Shown: positions 26,401 through 35,672, numbered from the stretch's first letter. The stretch is DNA of 64,000 nt from CAYZJV01 sp049310885 (GCF_049310885.1 NZ_JBMDYO010000002.1:124001-188000), one strand, 5' to 3'. The notes: generated by a model from the sequence alone, not told the origin. Made by a program: numbers and translations.

Positions 26401-27423
26401 TTAACAAGAACCTCGGATGATTAGCTGGGTTTGCACCCTAACCATCTGGTTCGGTCGCTGGACATTGTTCCGAGCAGCCATCAACCGTTCGTAAATCATC
26501 CTTCCGGCTATCTCCCCGATATTGTCAGGATCCTGTGCTACCGCCGAGAGACTTGGTGTGGTCATCGTAAGCCAGAATGAATCATCAAACGTGATAAAGG
26601 CCAACTCTTGGGGAATCTTGACCTTCATCTCCATCAGACAACTGAAAGCACCAGTTGTAGCCAGATTGTTTCCAGACAAGAGTGCGGTTATCCCATGGTT
26701 GGTCACCAGATCCAACGTATGGCGATAAATCGCCCCATGACGCAACTCCTTAGGTGATAACGATAAATTGTCCCCGAAGCGAATGAAGTTTGCATTCACC
26801 GGAATACCTGCCTCCCGCAAAGCCTTCCTAAACCCTTCAGCCCGCTCATCCATCGTCGAATCGAGACGAGAACCGACAAATGCAATCTTCCTATGCCCCT
26901 TGGCTATGAGATACTTGACCGCCTCATAGGCACCGTCGACATTGGCCGAAAGGACCAAATCGCTGTCATAGCCGGTAGGCTTTCTATCAACGAATGCGAC
27001 CGGGATGCTATGGTTTGCCAAGAGGAGATTCAGATACGAACAATCTTCGGTAGTAGGGGCAATGATGAGCCCATCCACACTACTCGCCAAAAGATTGCGC
27101 ACATTCTCCATCTCAATATTCTTATCCTCTTTGGAATCAATGAGGATCGGCCGGTAACCATAACGAGCTAAACGCTTTTCCAACCCCAAGGCGACATCCT
27201 GGAAAAAATAGTTCGATAGATCGCATACGACAAAACCGATAAGCTTGGATTCACCTTTGCGAAAATTCCTAGCAAGGGGATTGATCTGGTAGTTGAGCTT
27301 CTTCACAGCATCCATGACTCGCTTTTCGGTCTCTGGACGTACGTGTTTGGTTCCATTGAGAACATATGAGACTGTCGCAACAGAGACCCCAGCTAGGTGG
27401 GCAACCTCCTTGATCGACGACTT
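26401..27423 (-). CDS. LacI-family regulator of the polyol operon
   Basis: The N-terminal helix-turn-helix and hinge read SSIKEVAHLAGVSVATVSYVLNG, followed by a periplasmic-binding-protein-like effector domain (LIGFVVCDLSNYFF..., FDDSFWLTMTTPSLS). The total is ~340 residues. GTG 27423 has AGGGGG 8 bases upstream and is preferred over GTG 27435. It is the first gene of the operon, and three LacI-type half-symmetric sites lie in the 170 bp upstream, so autoregulation together with the transporter is likely. Confidence 0.9.
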   Translation of the reverse strand, partial: KSSIKEVAHLAGVSVATVSYVLNGTKHVRPETEKRVMDAVKKLNYQINPLARNFRKGESKLIGFVVCDLSNYFFQDVALGLEKRLARYGYRPILIDSKEDKNIEMENVRNLLASSVDGLIIAPTTEDCSYLNLLLANHSIPVAFVDRKPTGYDSDLVLSANVDGAYEAVKYLIAKGHRKIAFVGSRLDSTMDERAEGFRKALREAGIPVNANFIRFGDNLSLSPKELRHGAIYRHTLDLVTNHGITALLSGNNLATTGAFSCLMEMKVKIPQELAFITFDDSFWLTMTTPSLSAVAQDPDNIGEIAGRMIYERLMAARNNVQRPNQMVRVQTQLIIRGSC

Positions 27424-27443
27424 CACCAGACACACCCCCTTTT

Positions 27444-27622
27444 GGTTAATCGGTTATCATCCCACTAGCATCCTAGGCCCCCTAGAAGCCCCAGTCAAGA
27501 AATTTTTTTGGTTAAATTTTAACCAATTCCTATTAATACAATAATTAATAAACGGTTAACATAACTGTCAATGGCATTTTTTTACTGCTATAATTTCATT
27601 ATATATAAGTTAATCGTTTAAA
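27444..27622 (-). promoter_or_regulatory. Control region of polyol operon: three LacI-type sites plus a perfect palindrome
   Basis: Three sequences share the pattern TAAnCGnTTA with a central CG at 27451-27452, 27553-27554 and 27615-27616. The last is the most symmetric (TTAATCGTTTAA). Separately TTGGTTAAA and TTTAACCAA form a perfect 9-1-9 palindrome at 27508-27526. LacI proteins usually prefer a central CG, so the three CG sites are the better operator candidates. No clean -35/-10 pair was identified. Confidence 0.55.
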
Positions 27623-27684
27623 CGTGGCGAAGAAAAATTATAAACAGCATATCATTTACCTGACTTTATAAATCAACGTTACGC

Positions 27685-28344
27685 TTCCCTGGGAAAATTC
27701 CCACGTCACCACGTTACCCTTAAAAACAAGCCACTTCAGAGACCATCTGCTTAAAACATAAATCAACATAATCCCACGTAGAGCTGCAAATTTGGATAGT
27801 TTAAGCGGGGTGGATTCCCCTATCTGAGAGTTCGTCACATGTTAGGCAAAGGCAAGTGTTCGCAGAGTGAAACACCGGCACATGGAGAGCAATAATTCCC
27901 AACCACTATCACTGGAGGAGGAATGAATGAGGGAAAACCTCCAATTCGGACCCATCGGTTATTCGGTAGCAACGTCCTTACTCCCCCTGCACGCTCGCAC
28001 ATCACAACCATTAATCCGTCATGCATGAATGAGTAACAAAGGTTCTACCAAAATCCCTTCAAATCCGAGGCAGTAGCAGCTTCCAACCCACATCATAATT
28101 GAGGGGAAAGGGAAGGTTTCGCTAGCTAACCTCCCTCCCCTCGGTCCTATCGGCTACTCGGCGCCTCTCTCCTTGCTCCCATACTGTCCGCAAGAGGGCG
28201 CCTACCGATGCGGCCCTACCCCTTCGGAATGTACTCAGAATGCCCCTCAACGAGGAGGGGTGAAACTCACGAAACACAGGAAACCCCTTTAGAGGGGTCT
28301 ATAGTGCAGACCAGCGTGGTGAAGTGGCGATTTTACCAGGTTAA
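27685..28344 (+). repeat. Structured dispersed element, copy C (long form, 660 bp, both termini)
   Basis: The left terminus is at 27685-27714 and the right terminus at 28314-28344 (inverted match). The left arm contains TCCCACGTAGAGCTGCA, the complement of the right-arm segment seen in copies D and E. Two core folds are nested inside: a diverged one near 27926-28010 and a good one at 28103-28230 with the loop TCCCATACTGTCC. The right edge lies 1 bp before the stop codon of the minus-strand permease gene. The stretch 27620-27684 is AT-rich with no gene. Confidence 0.75.
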
Positions 28345-28345
28345 A

Positions 28346-30022
28346 TTACATCGTAACATCCTTATCCTTCGAAATCAGCATGAAAACAGTGAGCGAAACA
28401 ATCGTGAACAAGGAAAGAATCGTTGCCACAGCCGCAGCTTGCCCATCCGAACCACGGGTAACGAATACATAGGTGAAGACAGTCAGGGTCTGGCTATTCA
28501 CCGTATAGAGGATAATCGAAGTCGACAGCTCGGTGATAATCGTGACCCAACTAAGCAGGGCACCAGAGATGATCCCATTTCCCATCATCGGAACCGTAAT
28601 TCCAAAGAACGTCTTGATCTTACTACTTCCTAGACTTATCGCAGCCTCTTCCATAGAGATGGGAATCTGCCCGAGAATCGCGACCGAGGAACGGATAGTG
28701 TACGGAATCCTTCTTATGACCATGGAAATGATAATGATCGCAACCGTACCAGTAAGGACCAATGGTTTTGTATTGAACGAAGAGATCAAAGCGATACCTA
28801 CAACAGATCCAGGCAAGACATACGGAATCATAGACATGGTATCGATAACCTGACTCTTGACGCTCTTTCTTCGGACAACAAGATAAGAAACGAAGACTGC
28901 AAGTACCAGAATGATCAAAACCGATAGGAATCCGATGATAGTTGTATTCTTGAGTGTTCTCAATAGCCCTCTTCTCGCTACTTCCTTGTAACTCATCAAA
29001 GAGTATCCATCAAGGAATACATTCCCACTTGAACTGGTATTCTTGAATGAAGTGAACCATAGATATACTTGAGGCAACATCGCAATGCCGACCAGAATGT
29101 ATGCATATCCATGGATGAAGATATTGAAGCCAGGCTTCGCCTTCTTCGATTCGATGGAATGCATGGAATTTATAGTGAAACTGAATTTACTGGTTACCCA
29201 CTTCTGCGCAAGAAAAACCAATGCAGTGATCAAGATCGCAACGATACTGATTGCTGCCGCGAAACCGAAGTTTTGCCCTACCTCTCCCACATATGCATTG
29301 TAGATTTCAACCGGGAAGGTCCTGAAACCTTCACCGATCATGAGAGGAGTACCGAAGTCTGCCATCGCCCTCATGAAAACGATGAGTGAGGCTGCCATGA
29401 GGGAGGGCATGCAAAGAGGCACGATGACCTTGAAGAACATCTTTACACCTTTGACTCCAAGGTTCTGGCTGGCTTCTATGAGAGAATTGTCGATACTTTT
29501 AAGTGCCCCGGAAGTATACAGGAATACCATGGGGAACAACCTTGTTGTCAATGAAATCACGATACCTTTGAATCCGTAGATATTCGGCATCGTGAATTGG
29601 AATATACTCTCTAGGAATCTCGTTATCACCCCATTTCTTCCGAGCACGAGTATCCATGCATAGGCACCGATAAACGGAGCTGACATGGAGCTGAGGATAA
29701 TGACAATCTGTAGAAATTGCTTTCCTTTCATTTCATACAGGTTGTAGAAGTATGCCAATGGGACACCGAGAAGAAGAGAGAAAATGGTAACTACGATCGA
29801 TACTTCAAAGCTGTTGACCAATGTTCTGAAATAGTAGGGATCGCTGAAAAACCGTTCGAAATTACCCAAACCTCTTGTCCCGTCAGACAGATCGAAAGAA
29901 GAGCGGAGAATCTTGAAGAGAGGGAAAATGAGAAAGACTAGATATAAGGCAACGATAAGATAGGCTATAAGGTTCCATATCTCAAGCCGGCTTCTTTTTC
30001 TTCCTAGCTGATTCATATGCAC
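28346..30022 (-). CDS. Fused ABC permease, FbpB/AfuB type
   Basis: The 558-residue protein has about twelve helices in two halves, each with an EAA-type loop (IEASQNLGVKGVKMFFKVIVPLC and MEEAAISLGSSKIKTFFGITVPMM). This duplicated architecture belongs to the ferric/AfuB/2-aminoethylphosphonate permeases. It is the last gene of the operon, 3 bp after the ATPase gene. With the kinase and DeoR genes in the operon, a phosphorylated sugar is a better ligand guess than iron. Confidence 0.9.
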   Translation of the reverse strand: MHMNQLGRKRSRLEIWNLIAYLIVALYLVFLIFPLFKILRSSFDLSDGTRGLGNFERFFSDPYYFRTLVNSFEVSIVVTIFSLLLGVPLAYFYNLYEMKGKQFLQIVIILSSMSAPFIGAYAWILVLGRNGVITRFLESIFQFTMPNIYGFKGIVISLTTRLFPMVFLYTSGALKSIDNSLIEASQNLGVKGVKMFFKVIVPLCMPSLMAASLIVFMRAMADFGTPLMIGEGFRTFPVEIYNAYVGEVGQNFGFAAAISIVAILITALVFLAQKWVTSKFSFTINSMHSIESKKAKPGFNIFIHGYAYILVGIAMLPQVYLWFTSFKNTSSSGNVFLDGYSLMSYKEVARRGLLRTLKNTTIIGFLSVLIILVLAVFVSYLVVRRKSVKSQVIDTMSMIPYVLPGSVVGIALISSFNTKPLVLTGTVAIIIISMVIRRIPYTIRSSVAILGQIPISMEEAAISLGSSKIKTFFGITVPMMGNGIISGALLSWVTIITELSTSIILYTVNSQTLTVFTYVFVTRGSDGQAAAVATILSLFTIVSLTVFMLISKDKDVTM

Positions 30023-30025
30023 CTC

Positions 30026-31138
30026 TTAGTCTTTCTTATCGTTCTCTACACCGAGAAGGATGTTCTCGGAACCATCTGCTGTGAAAATGTTGATCTTCTC
30101 CCTCTTTACTTGGAGTGAAACTTTCATCTCTTTCCCAATGTTGGATTGTAGCGAGGATTCCTGGATTATCTCGACCTCATCTCCAGTTGGAAGCAATACA
30201 TTGTAGTGCGTGTTCAAACCAAGGAAGGTATGGTCTGTCACCGTTCCATCCAATCCGGGCTCTTCTCCCTCATATAGGACGAATTCTTCAGGTCTTATCG
30301 AAACCTGGACATCCTGAGTCTCCATACATTCTGGTCGTATACCGTCCATTTGGATATCGAATCCATCTGCGAGTCTGAGAAAGGCTTTGCCATCCTTCAT
30401 CTCCAATCTCGCCTCAAGCATGTTGGTCCTTCCAATAAAATTTGCCACGAATACATTTGCTGGACGTAAATATACATGTTTCGGCTTCCCGATATGTTGG
30501 ATCACACCGGCATTCATCACAGCGATCCTATCGGATACGGCCATAGCCTCTTCCTGATCATGTGTGACATAGATGGTTGTAATCCCTACATCACTATGGA
30601 TCTTTTTGATCACACCCCTCATCTCAACCCTGAGTTTCGCATCGAGATTCGAAAGAGGTTCATCCATAAGTAGCACATCGGGAGAGATCACCAGAGCCCT
30701 AGCGAGTGCGACTCTCTGTTGCTGGCCACCAGACAGACGCTCGGGAATCCTGTCAGCATATTCATCGACATGTACCAACTTCATGAAATCTTCAGTAAGT
30801 CCGTCGATTTGTTCCTTGGGAAATTTTTTATTCTTGAGTCCGAATGCGACATTCTTCCTTACAGTTAGATGAGGAAAGATTGCATAGTTTTGGAAGACCA
30901 TGCCAATATTCCTCTTGGCAGGATCCAAATCATTGATTCTCCTATCATTAAAGTGGAAATCCCCACCTTCGATGGTGTTGAATCCGGCAATCATCCTGAG
31001 AAGTGTTGTCTTCCCACAGCCAGAAGGTCCGAGTAGAGTGAAGAACTCTCCCTCTTGTACTTCGAGACTAAGGTCGGGGATGATGGTATTTTTGCCGAAT
31101 CTTTTTACAGCATGTTTGATATGGATATTTACGCTCAT
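30026..31138 (-). CDS. ABC transporter ATPase, FbpC/AfuC type
   Basis: The 370-residue ATPase has Walker A GPSGCGKTT, signature LSGGQQQR, Walker B VLLMDEPLSNLD and a C-terminal TOBE-like domain (~240-350, VSIRPEEFVLYEG). AGGA precedes the ATG. It powers the fused permease encoded immediately downstream. Confidence 0.95.
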   Translation of the reverse strand: MSVNIHIKHAVKRFGKNTIIPDLSLEVQEGEFFTLLGPSGCGKTTLLRMIAGFNTIEGGDFHFNDRRINDLDPAKRNIGMVFQNYAIFPHLTVRKNVAFGLKNKKFPKEQIDGLTEDFMKLVHVDEYADRIPERLSGGQQQRVALARALVISPDVLLMDEPLSNLDAKLRVEMRGVIKKIHSDVGITTIYVTHDQEEAMAVSDRIAVMNAGVIQHIGKPKHVYLRPANVFVANFIGRTNMLEARLEMKDGKAFLRLADGFDIQMDGIRPECMETQDVQVSIRPEEFVLYEGEEPGLDGTVTDHTFLGLNTHYNVLLPTGDEVEIIQESSLQSNIGKEMKVSLQVKREKINIFTADGSENILLGVENDKKD

Positions 31139-31205
31139 CTTTTCATTCCTGTTATGGTACTCATAGCTTCAATCACGAGAAGAAGGTGACGATACACCAA
31201 ATGAC

Positions 31206-31235
31206 CAGCATCCCGAGGCAAGCCAAGGGATGCTG
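31206..31235 (-). promoter_or_regulatory. Perfect 9-bp stem-loop after the AfuA-like gene
   Basis: CAGCATCCC (31206-31214) pairs with GGGATGCTG (31227-31235) around a 12-nt loop. It starts 11 bp beyond the binding-protein stop and has no T tract. It is of the same kind and position as the hairpins after the other three binding-protein genes. Confidence 0.75.
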
Positions 31236-31246
31236 ATTCGACATAG

Positions 31247-32302
31247 CTACTTACTGTATTTTGCCCAGATAGCTTCCCAACGGGCTACGATGTCCGGTCT
31301 ATGTTCCGACAGGTACTGTTCATCTCGATATTTGAGATTGAGTTCATCCATCGGAATCCTGAAGTCGACGGTTGTAGGAAGATTCAGGTTCGCCTGGCGG
31401 TGTGTACCATTCTTCTCCATATGCTTTTGTGTCTCATCCGCAATGAGATGGTCCATGAAAAGCTTGGCATTCTCAAGGTTCGAACAGTCTTTGAGGATCC
31501 CGTTACCGTGGAACGAAGCAGTCGTACCCTCTTCCATGTATACGAGTTCAACCTTGTCACCTTGACCAGCCTTGATGTATTCGATACAAGGAGCTTCATA
31601 GGTAACTCCGACAACATATTCCCCATTGAATACGTTCTTATAGACTGCCGAAGAAGATCCGCTGATCTTCCCGTCGAGTTGCTGGGTGAACTTCTCTACA
31701 TATTCCCAGCTCTCTTCAGATCCGAGTCCACCCATCACAACAAGCATGGTAACGAGTTGGTCCCAGGCAGATGACGAGTTGGAGGGGTTTGCAGAAATTA
31801 TCTTACCCTTCAGTTTCGGATTGAGCAGATCATCGTAACCTTTGATCTCGACTCCGAGATCACTTGCAAGCTGTCTGTTTACGAGTAGGTTTACACATTG
31901 GGCAACCTGGTAGGTCAGATATCCATCCGTTGTCGCTCCTCGCGCATCTTCTGGCAATGCAGCATCATTCTCTGCGATATAGGGTTGCAGATAGGGCTTC
32001 ATTTCATTCAAGTCCGAATAGGTGATGCCGGTAATTACATCACCCTGAGGATTTGCAGCCTCAGCCTTAACTCTTGCCTTGAGCTCGCCAGCACCACCTT
32101 CGATCAGTTGGACATCGATCTTCGGATATTTATCCCTGAATGTGTCGATGAGAATTTGCTGGAGGTCATTCGAGTAAGATGTGTAAATGACCAGTTGCCC
32201 GGAAGGCTCGCCTGCCACCGAAGCCTTTTCTTCTACACCGCCGGCGAATGCAAATGCACACACCGAAAGAAGGACGACAAGTAAAAATACTAGTTTTTTC
32301 AT
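31247..32302 (-). CDS. Periplasmic binding protein, FbpA/AfuA type
   Basis: I start at ATG 32302 (AAGGAG upstream), giving a signal peptide MKKLVFLLVVLLSVCAFAF then AGGVEEKA. The ~350-residue protein belongs to the ferric/AfuA/phosphonate-binding group (LVIYTSYSNDLQQILIDTF, GDVITGITYSD, SSSAWDQLVTMLVVMG). The paired-tyrosine iron-binding motif of FbpA is not obvious. In Actinobacillus, AfuABC imports hexose phosphates; the neighbouring kinase and DeoR regulator favour that role here. Confidence 0.85.
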   Translation of the reverse strand: MKKLVFLLVVLLSVCAFAFAGGVEEKASVAGEPSGQLVIYTSYSNDLQQILIDTFRDKYPKIDVQLIEGGAGELKARVKAEAANPQGDVITGITYSDLNEMKPYLQPYIAENDAALPEDARGATTDGYLTYQVAQCVNLLVNRQLASDLGVEIKGYDDLLNPKLKGKIISANPSNSSSAWDQLVTMLVVMGGLGSEESWEYVEKFTQQLDGKISGSSSAVYKNVFNGEYVVGVTYEAPCIEYIKAGQGDKVELVYMEEGTTASFHGNGILKDCSNLENAKLFMDHLIADETQKHMEKNGTHRQANLNLPTTVDFRIPMDELNLKYRDEQYLSEHRPDIVARWEAIWAKYSK

Positions 32303-32419
32303 CGGTAATCTCCTTACTATTGAATTTTTCATAAGTACGCTCCTTTTCCTCTATATTTACCTTCCCCAGGTATTGCAATTTTTATCGCCCAGAGCGCACG
32401 ATACTCTGGTACTATCTGC

Positions 32420-33346
32420 TCAAGTCGCATCAAAACCAGTAATCAGGACATGATTGGCCATCTCCTGCACAAACTGGGAGCTTATTTCGGTTGCACAAAC
32501 CGCTTTGGCTGTACTCGCGGCAATCGCGAACTTATAAGCTTCAAGGGAATCCTTATGTTGGAGATATCCTGCAATAAAACCAGCAACCATTGAATCACCA
32601 CAACCAACAGTATTCACGACAGGGCCTCCAGGACTATTGCCGATAAAAACCCGTTTGTTCTCATCAAGAAGGATCGATCCGTCGCTTCCCTGGGATACCA
32701 GTACATTCCTTGCTCCAGCTGTTTGCAGCAGTTTTGCACATCGGATGATGTCTTCAGTATCATTGACAACCTTTCCGAAATATTCACTAAGTTCCTCTGT
32801 ATTAGGCTTGATCAACAATGGGTTGTAGACAAGGAGATCTTTCAACAACCGTCCAGCGGTGTCGATGATTATCTCTACACCGTGTTCTTCCAGAGTACTT
32901 ACAAGTTCGCTGTAAAGTGTCCGTGGTGCAGTTTTGGGAAGACTTCCTGCGATAACAACATAATCGGATGGCGAAAGAGTTCCAATCCTATCCATGATTT
33001 CTGAAATGATAGTCGTATCGATAGAAGGACCTATGCCATTGAATGCTGTACTCTCTTTTGCAGTGATTTTGACATTAATCCTGGTATAGCCCTCATTGAG
33101 ATATATGAACCGAGTTTCCACTCCTCGGTCTTCGACCATACGTTCGATAAATTTTCCAGTCTCACCTGCAACTGTTGCGATGGCTATATTCTTTATACCT
33201 AGGGTATGGAGCATGGTAGAAACATTGATTCCCTTCCCCCCTGCCCGCAAGTCTTCGGATTCATTACAGTTGATCTTTCCGATCAGAAGATCATCAACAT
33301 GAACGATGTAGTCCAAAGCCGGGTTCAGGGTGATGGTGTAGATCAT
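32420..33346 (-). CDS. PfkB-family phosphosugar kinase (1-phosphofructokinase/tagatose-6-phosphate kinase type)
   Basis: The 308-residue protein has the LacC/FruK start ITLNPALDYIVHVDDL, GGKGINVS near 37-44, and the PfkB signature VVNTVGCGDSMVAGFIAGYL with the catalytic Asp. These enzymes phosphorylate fructose-1-P or tagatose-6-P to bisphosphates. Its start overlaps the DeoR stop (ATGA). In this operon it would act on a sugar phosphate imported by the AfuABC-like transporter, without a PTS. The substrate is inferred. Confidence 0.85.
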   Translation of the reverse strand: MIYTITLNPALDYIVHVDDLLIGKINCNESEDLRAGGKGINVSTMLHTLGIKNIAIATVAGETGKFIERMVEDRGVETRFIYLNEGYTRINVKITAKESTAFNGIGPSIDTTIISEIMDRIGTLSPSDYVVIAGSLPKTAPRTLYSELVSTLEEHGVEIIIDTAGRLLKDLLVYNPLLIKPNTEELSEYFGKVVNDTEDIIRCAKLLQTAGARNVLVSQGSDGSILLDENKRVFIGNSPGGPVVNTVGCGDSMVAGFIAGYLQHKDSLEAYKFAIAASTAKAVCATEISSQFVQEMANHVLITGFDAT

Positions 33347-34098
33347 GGCATTTCCTCAATTTGGAAAATATCAGCATGATCAAGATAGCGTTTGTCTTTC
33401 AAATGTCTGGTGATGATCGATACCGAATAAATATCAGCGAAGGTAATAGCCGCAATACTGCCGAATTTTGAAGCGTCCGCAAGGACAAATGCTTTATTAC
33501 ACCTTTCGATCGCAGCACTCTTGATGGAAGCCTCGGTTGGAAACGATGTGGTAAATCCCGATTCAATGGAAATACCATTTGTACCGAAGAAACCTTTATT
33601 GAAGTTGAATCTTTGTAACGACTCAAGTGCATAGCATCCGACAAGCGCATCAGTAAGCAATCTGAGTTCTCCTCCCAAGAGGATGCAATTGAACCCTTGC
33701 AGAGATAATTTTCTGTTATGACCTGGACAATTGGTGACAAACAAGGCCTGGTCTGCTTGAATATGATCGATTATGAGTTCAGTAGTCGATCCAGCATCGA
33801 TGTATACGCAGTCGCCATCTTCTATCAACGATGCAGCATAGGAAGCTATAAGATTCTTCTCATCGATATTTTTCTTTTTTTTGGCTTCAATCTTATCTTC
33901 GGTATGGATGAAGGTAGATGAATTAATTACTGCACCACCAAAGACTTTTTCGAGCTTTTTTCTTTTATGTAGAGTGTTTAGGTCTCGTCTTATGGTCGAC
34001 TCTGATGCTTCTAGTATCTCTGCGAGCTCTTTGACAGTAGCACTCTGATTATCCTTCAAGATTGACAGAATCTTAGCGTATCTTGTTTCACTCAGCAT
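33343..34098 (-). CDS. DeoR-family regulator, probably translated from a leaderless mRNA
   Basis: I start at ATG 34098, giving MLSETRYAKILSILKD, the standard DeoR opening. The longer frame from 34146 would run through a consensus promoter. The HTH (VKELAEILEASESTIRRDLNTL) is followed by the DeoRC sensor domain with DAGST near 120 and TALIVG-like segments. The family senses phosphorylated sugars, which matches a sugar-phosphate operon. It is the first gene and is coupled to the kinase by ATGA. Confidence 0.9.
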   Translation of the reverse strand: MLSETRYAKILSILKDNQSATVKELAEILEASESTIRRDLNTLHKRKKLEKVFGGAVINSSTFIHTEDKIEAKKKKNIDEKNLIASYAASLIEDGDCVYIDAGSTTELIIDHIQADQALFVTNCPGHNRKLSLQGFNCILLGGELRLLTDALVGCYALESLQRFNFNKGFFGTNGISIESGFTTSFPTEASIKSAAIERCNKAFVLADASKFGSIAAITFADIYSVSIITRHLKDKRYLDHADIFQIEEMP

Positions 34099-34104
34099 AT
34101 AGAA

Positions 34105-34133
34105 ATTATACGTCCACCAAAAATCGATGTCAA
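34105..34133 (-). promoter_or_regulatory. Consensus sigma70 promoter giving leaderless deoR-type transcript
   Basis: TTGACA (34133-34128), a 17-bp spacer and TATAAT (34110-34105) match the consensus exactly. The A of the ATG is the seventh base after the -10, where transcription normally starts, so the mRNA should begin at or next to the start codon with no ribosome site. Confidence 0.8.
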
Positions 34134-34300
34134 ACAAAATAATCAAAAAACTTCAAAATTGATTACAAAACAGTCAAACTCAAGTATTTTCAATCAACCT
34201 ATCTAAGTAATCGATAATGAAAATTCGTTTCTCTAGAATTCATCCATTGTAATGATAAGACGTATTGTCTCTTCAGCACCCTACTCATAGAGATATTTCA

Positions 34301-34522
34301 GGGGAAAGCCTTCCCCTCGGTCCTATCGGCCACTCGGCGCCTCTCCCCTTGCTCCCATACTGTCCGCAAGACGGCGCCTACCGATGCGGCCCTACCCCTT
34401 TAAAACACCCTTCAGATGCAGCTCCACGTGGGACTCCGAAACACAGCGAAACACACTAATCACCTCTGGAGCACCCAAATTTGCAGCCCAACGTGGTGAC
34501 GTGGGGTTTTCACCAGGGTGAT
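34301..34522 (+). repeat. Structured dispersed element, copy D
   Basis: It begins with a GGGGAAAGCCTTCCCC hairpin, then the core with GGCGCC twice and the loop TCCCATACTGTCC, then the right arm and terminus CCAGGGTG. The edge overlaps the end of the minus-strand pRiA4b-like gene: the last codons (SPW) and the TGA at 34510-34512 come from the element. The left inverted terminus is absent. 34147-34300 is AT-rich with nothing else visible. Confidence 0.8.
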
Positions 34523-35625
34523 AAACGTCGCGCACATCCTTCCAACCTCCGATTCACCCACATGAGATTGAAAGGCTGACAGTACATCGAATCGTACCAA
34601 GACTTCATCTCCCGGTGCTCAGGATCACCTTGATCAGCCAATATTTGGAGTAAACGGGCATAACCACCAGGACCTCCGCAATCCTCAGGAGGAGCTTCCC
34701 CTTCCCAGTCGATACAGGTAGCGTGGTTGTGATCATAATCATCAATGATCCGCAACAATCGTATATGATGGGTCTAATTGTCCCCAAAATCGTAGTTGTA
34801 GATGATATGGTCATATTGTGGGAATATTTCAGAGAGAAATACCGAGACATCCTCCCGAACCAATTCCTCCTCCAAATCGAATTCACGTTCCGACCCTATC
34901 AATGTATACTTGAGCCGTCCGTTGGGATGTCGCTCTATCCAGAAATCGTGCAAATGGTAGTCCCGCCAGCAAAACAACTGCTGCAATACCCGGTGTAACT
35001 GATAGAAAGTATAATCCATAGGTACGATGATTGTACGCCGACAGGGAAAACCGTCCAACTGAAGCTCGACCTCGAACTGAGCGGCACGACAACGATATAC
35101 AGGCCCACCATAGCGCTTGGCCATATCCTCACCAAAAACCGTATAGACCGATTCATAGTCCCGATCCGCATTATTTTTCCGTGAAACCAAATCATCATTG
35201 ATCTCTAAAAGTATGTGACGCTGCAGCAAGAATTCAGTGGAAAGATCATCACTAACCCAATAGACACGATTACAAAACTGATTGAGATGGGCTACAAGAG
35301 AACGACTTGCAGTCTTTGTGTAGGTAACACTCGAGCCGATATCCGAAAGATAACGTTCGACAATTTCAGGATCCATGAGTTCAGCCTCAAAGCAGGATCG
35401 CACCCCTTCAAAGATAAGACGCTCAAGATCCTTAAGATCCTTTTTCTTCATTCCATAAATCACAAATCCATAACGGGAAGAATCATTGGCAACGACAATA
35501 GCTCGACGATGGTCGATCGTGAGAAGATTCGCACTCCACCTCAGGACCGGATCGATAGTCTCATCGGCAGCAGTAGCCTTGCATCCAATATAGTCCAATA
35601 ACTTCTTAGTGCACCCTATCTGCAT
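34510..35625 (-). pseudogene. pRiA4b ORF-3-like protein gene interrupted by one in-frame TAG
   Basis: Reading from ATG 35625, the frame ends YNYDFGDN then TAG (34776-34774). The same frame continues THHIRLLRII and then CIDWEGEAPPEDCGGPGGYARLL, the hallmark of the pRiA4b ORF-3 domain. Family members have DFGD-[DN]-W-x-H at this point, so the TAG replaces the expected Trp, a single TGG to TAG change. The 5' half (~245 residues before the domain) is intact and not recognised. Its 3' end is formed by repeat copy D. Probable pseudogene; readthrough is possible but unsupported. Confidence 0.8.
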
Positions 35626-35672
35626 ATCGCTCCCCCTGATAGATGAAAGTATAACATACGAGTCATCAGAAG

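Noticed and set aside
27685..28344. Group II intron or intron remnant in the structured repeat
   Set aside because: I could not find a domain V with its catalytic triad and tetraloop, nor any reverse transcriptase; the terminal inverted repeats argue for a MITE-like element.
28346..32302. Ferric iron uptake system
   Set aside because: Family membership fits, but the operon's PfkB kinase and DeoR regulator and the lack of an obvious tyrosine-pair iron site make a sugar-phosphate ligand more likely; iron is kept as the alternative.
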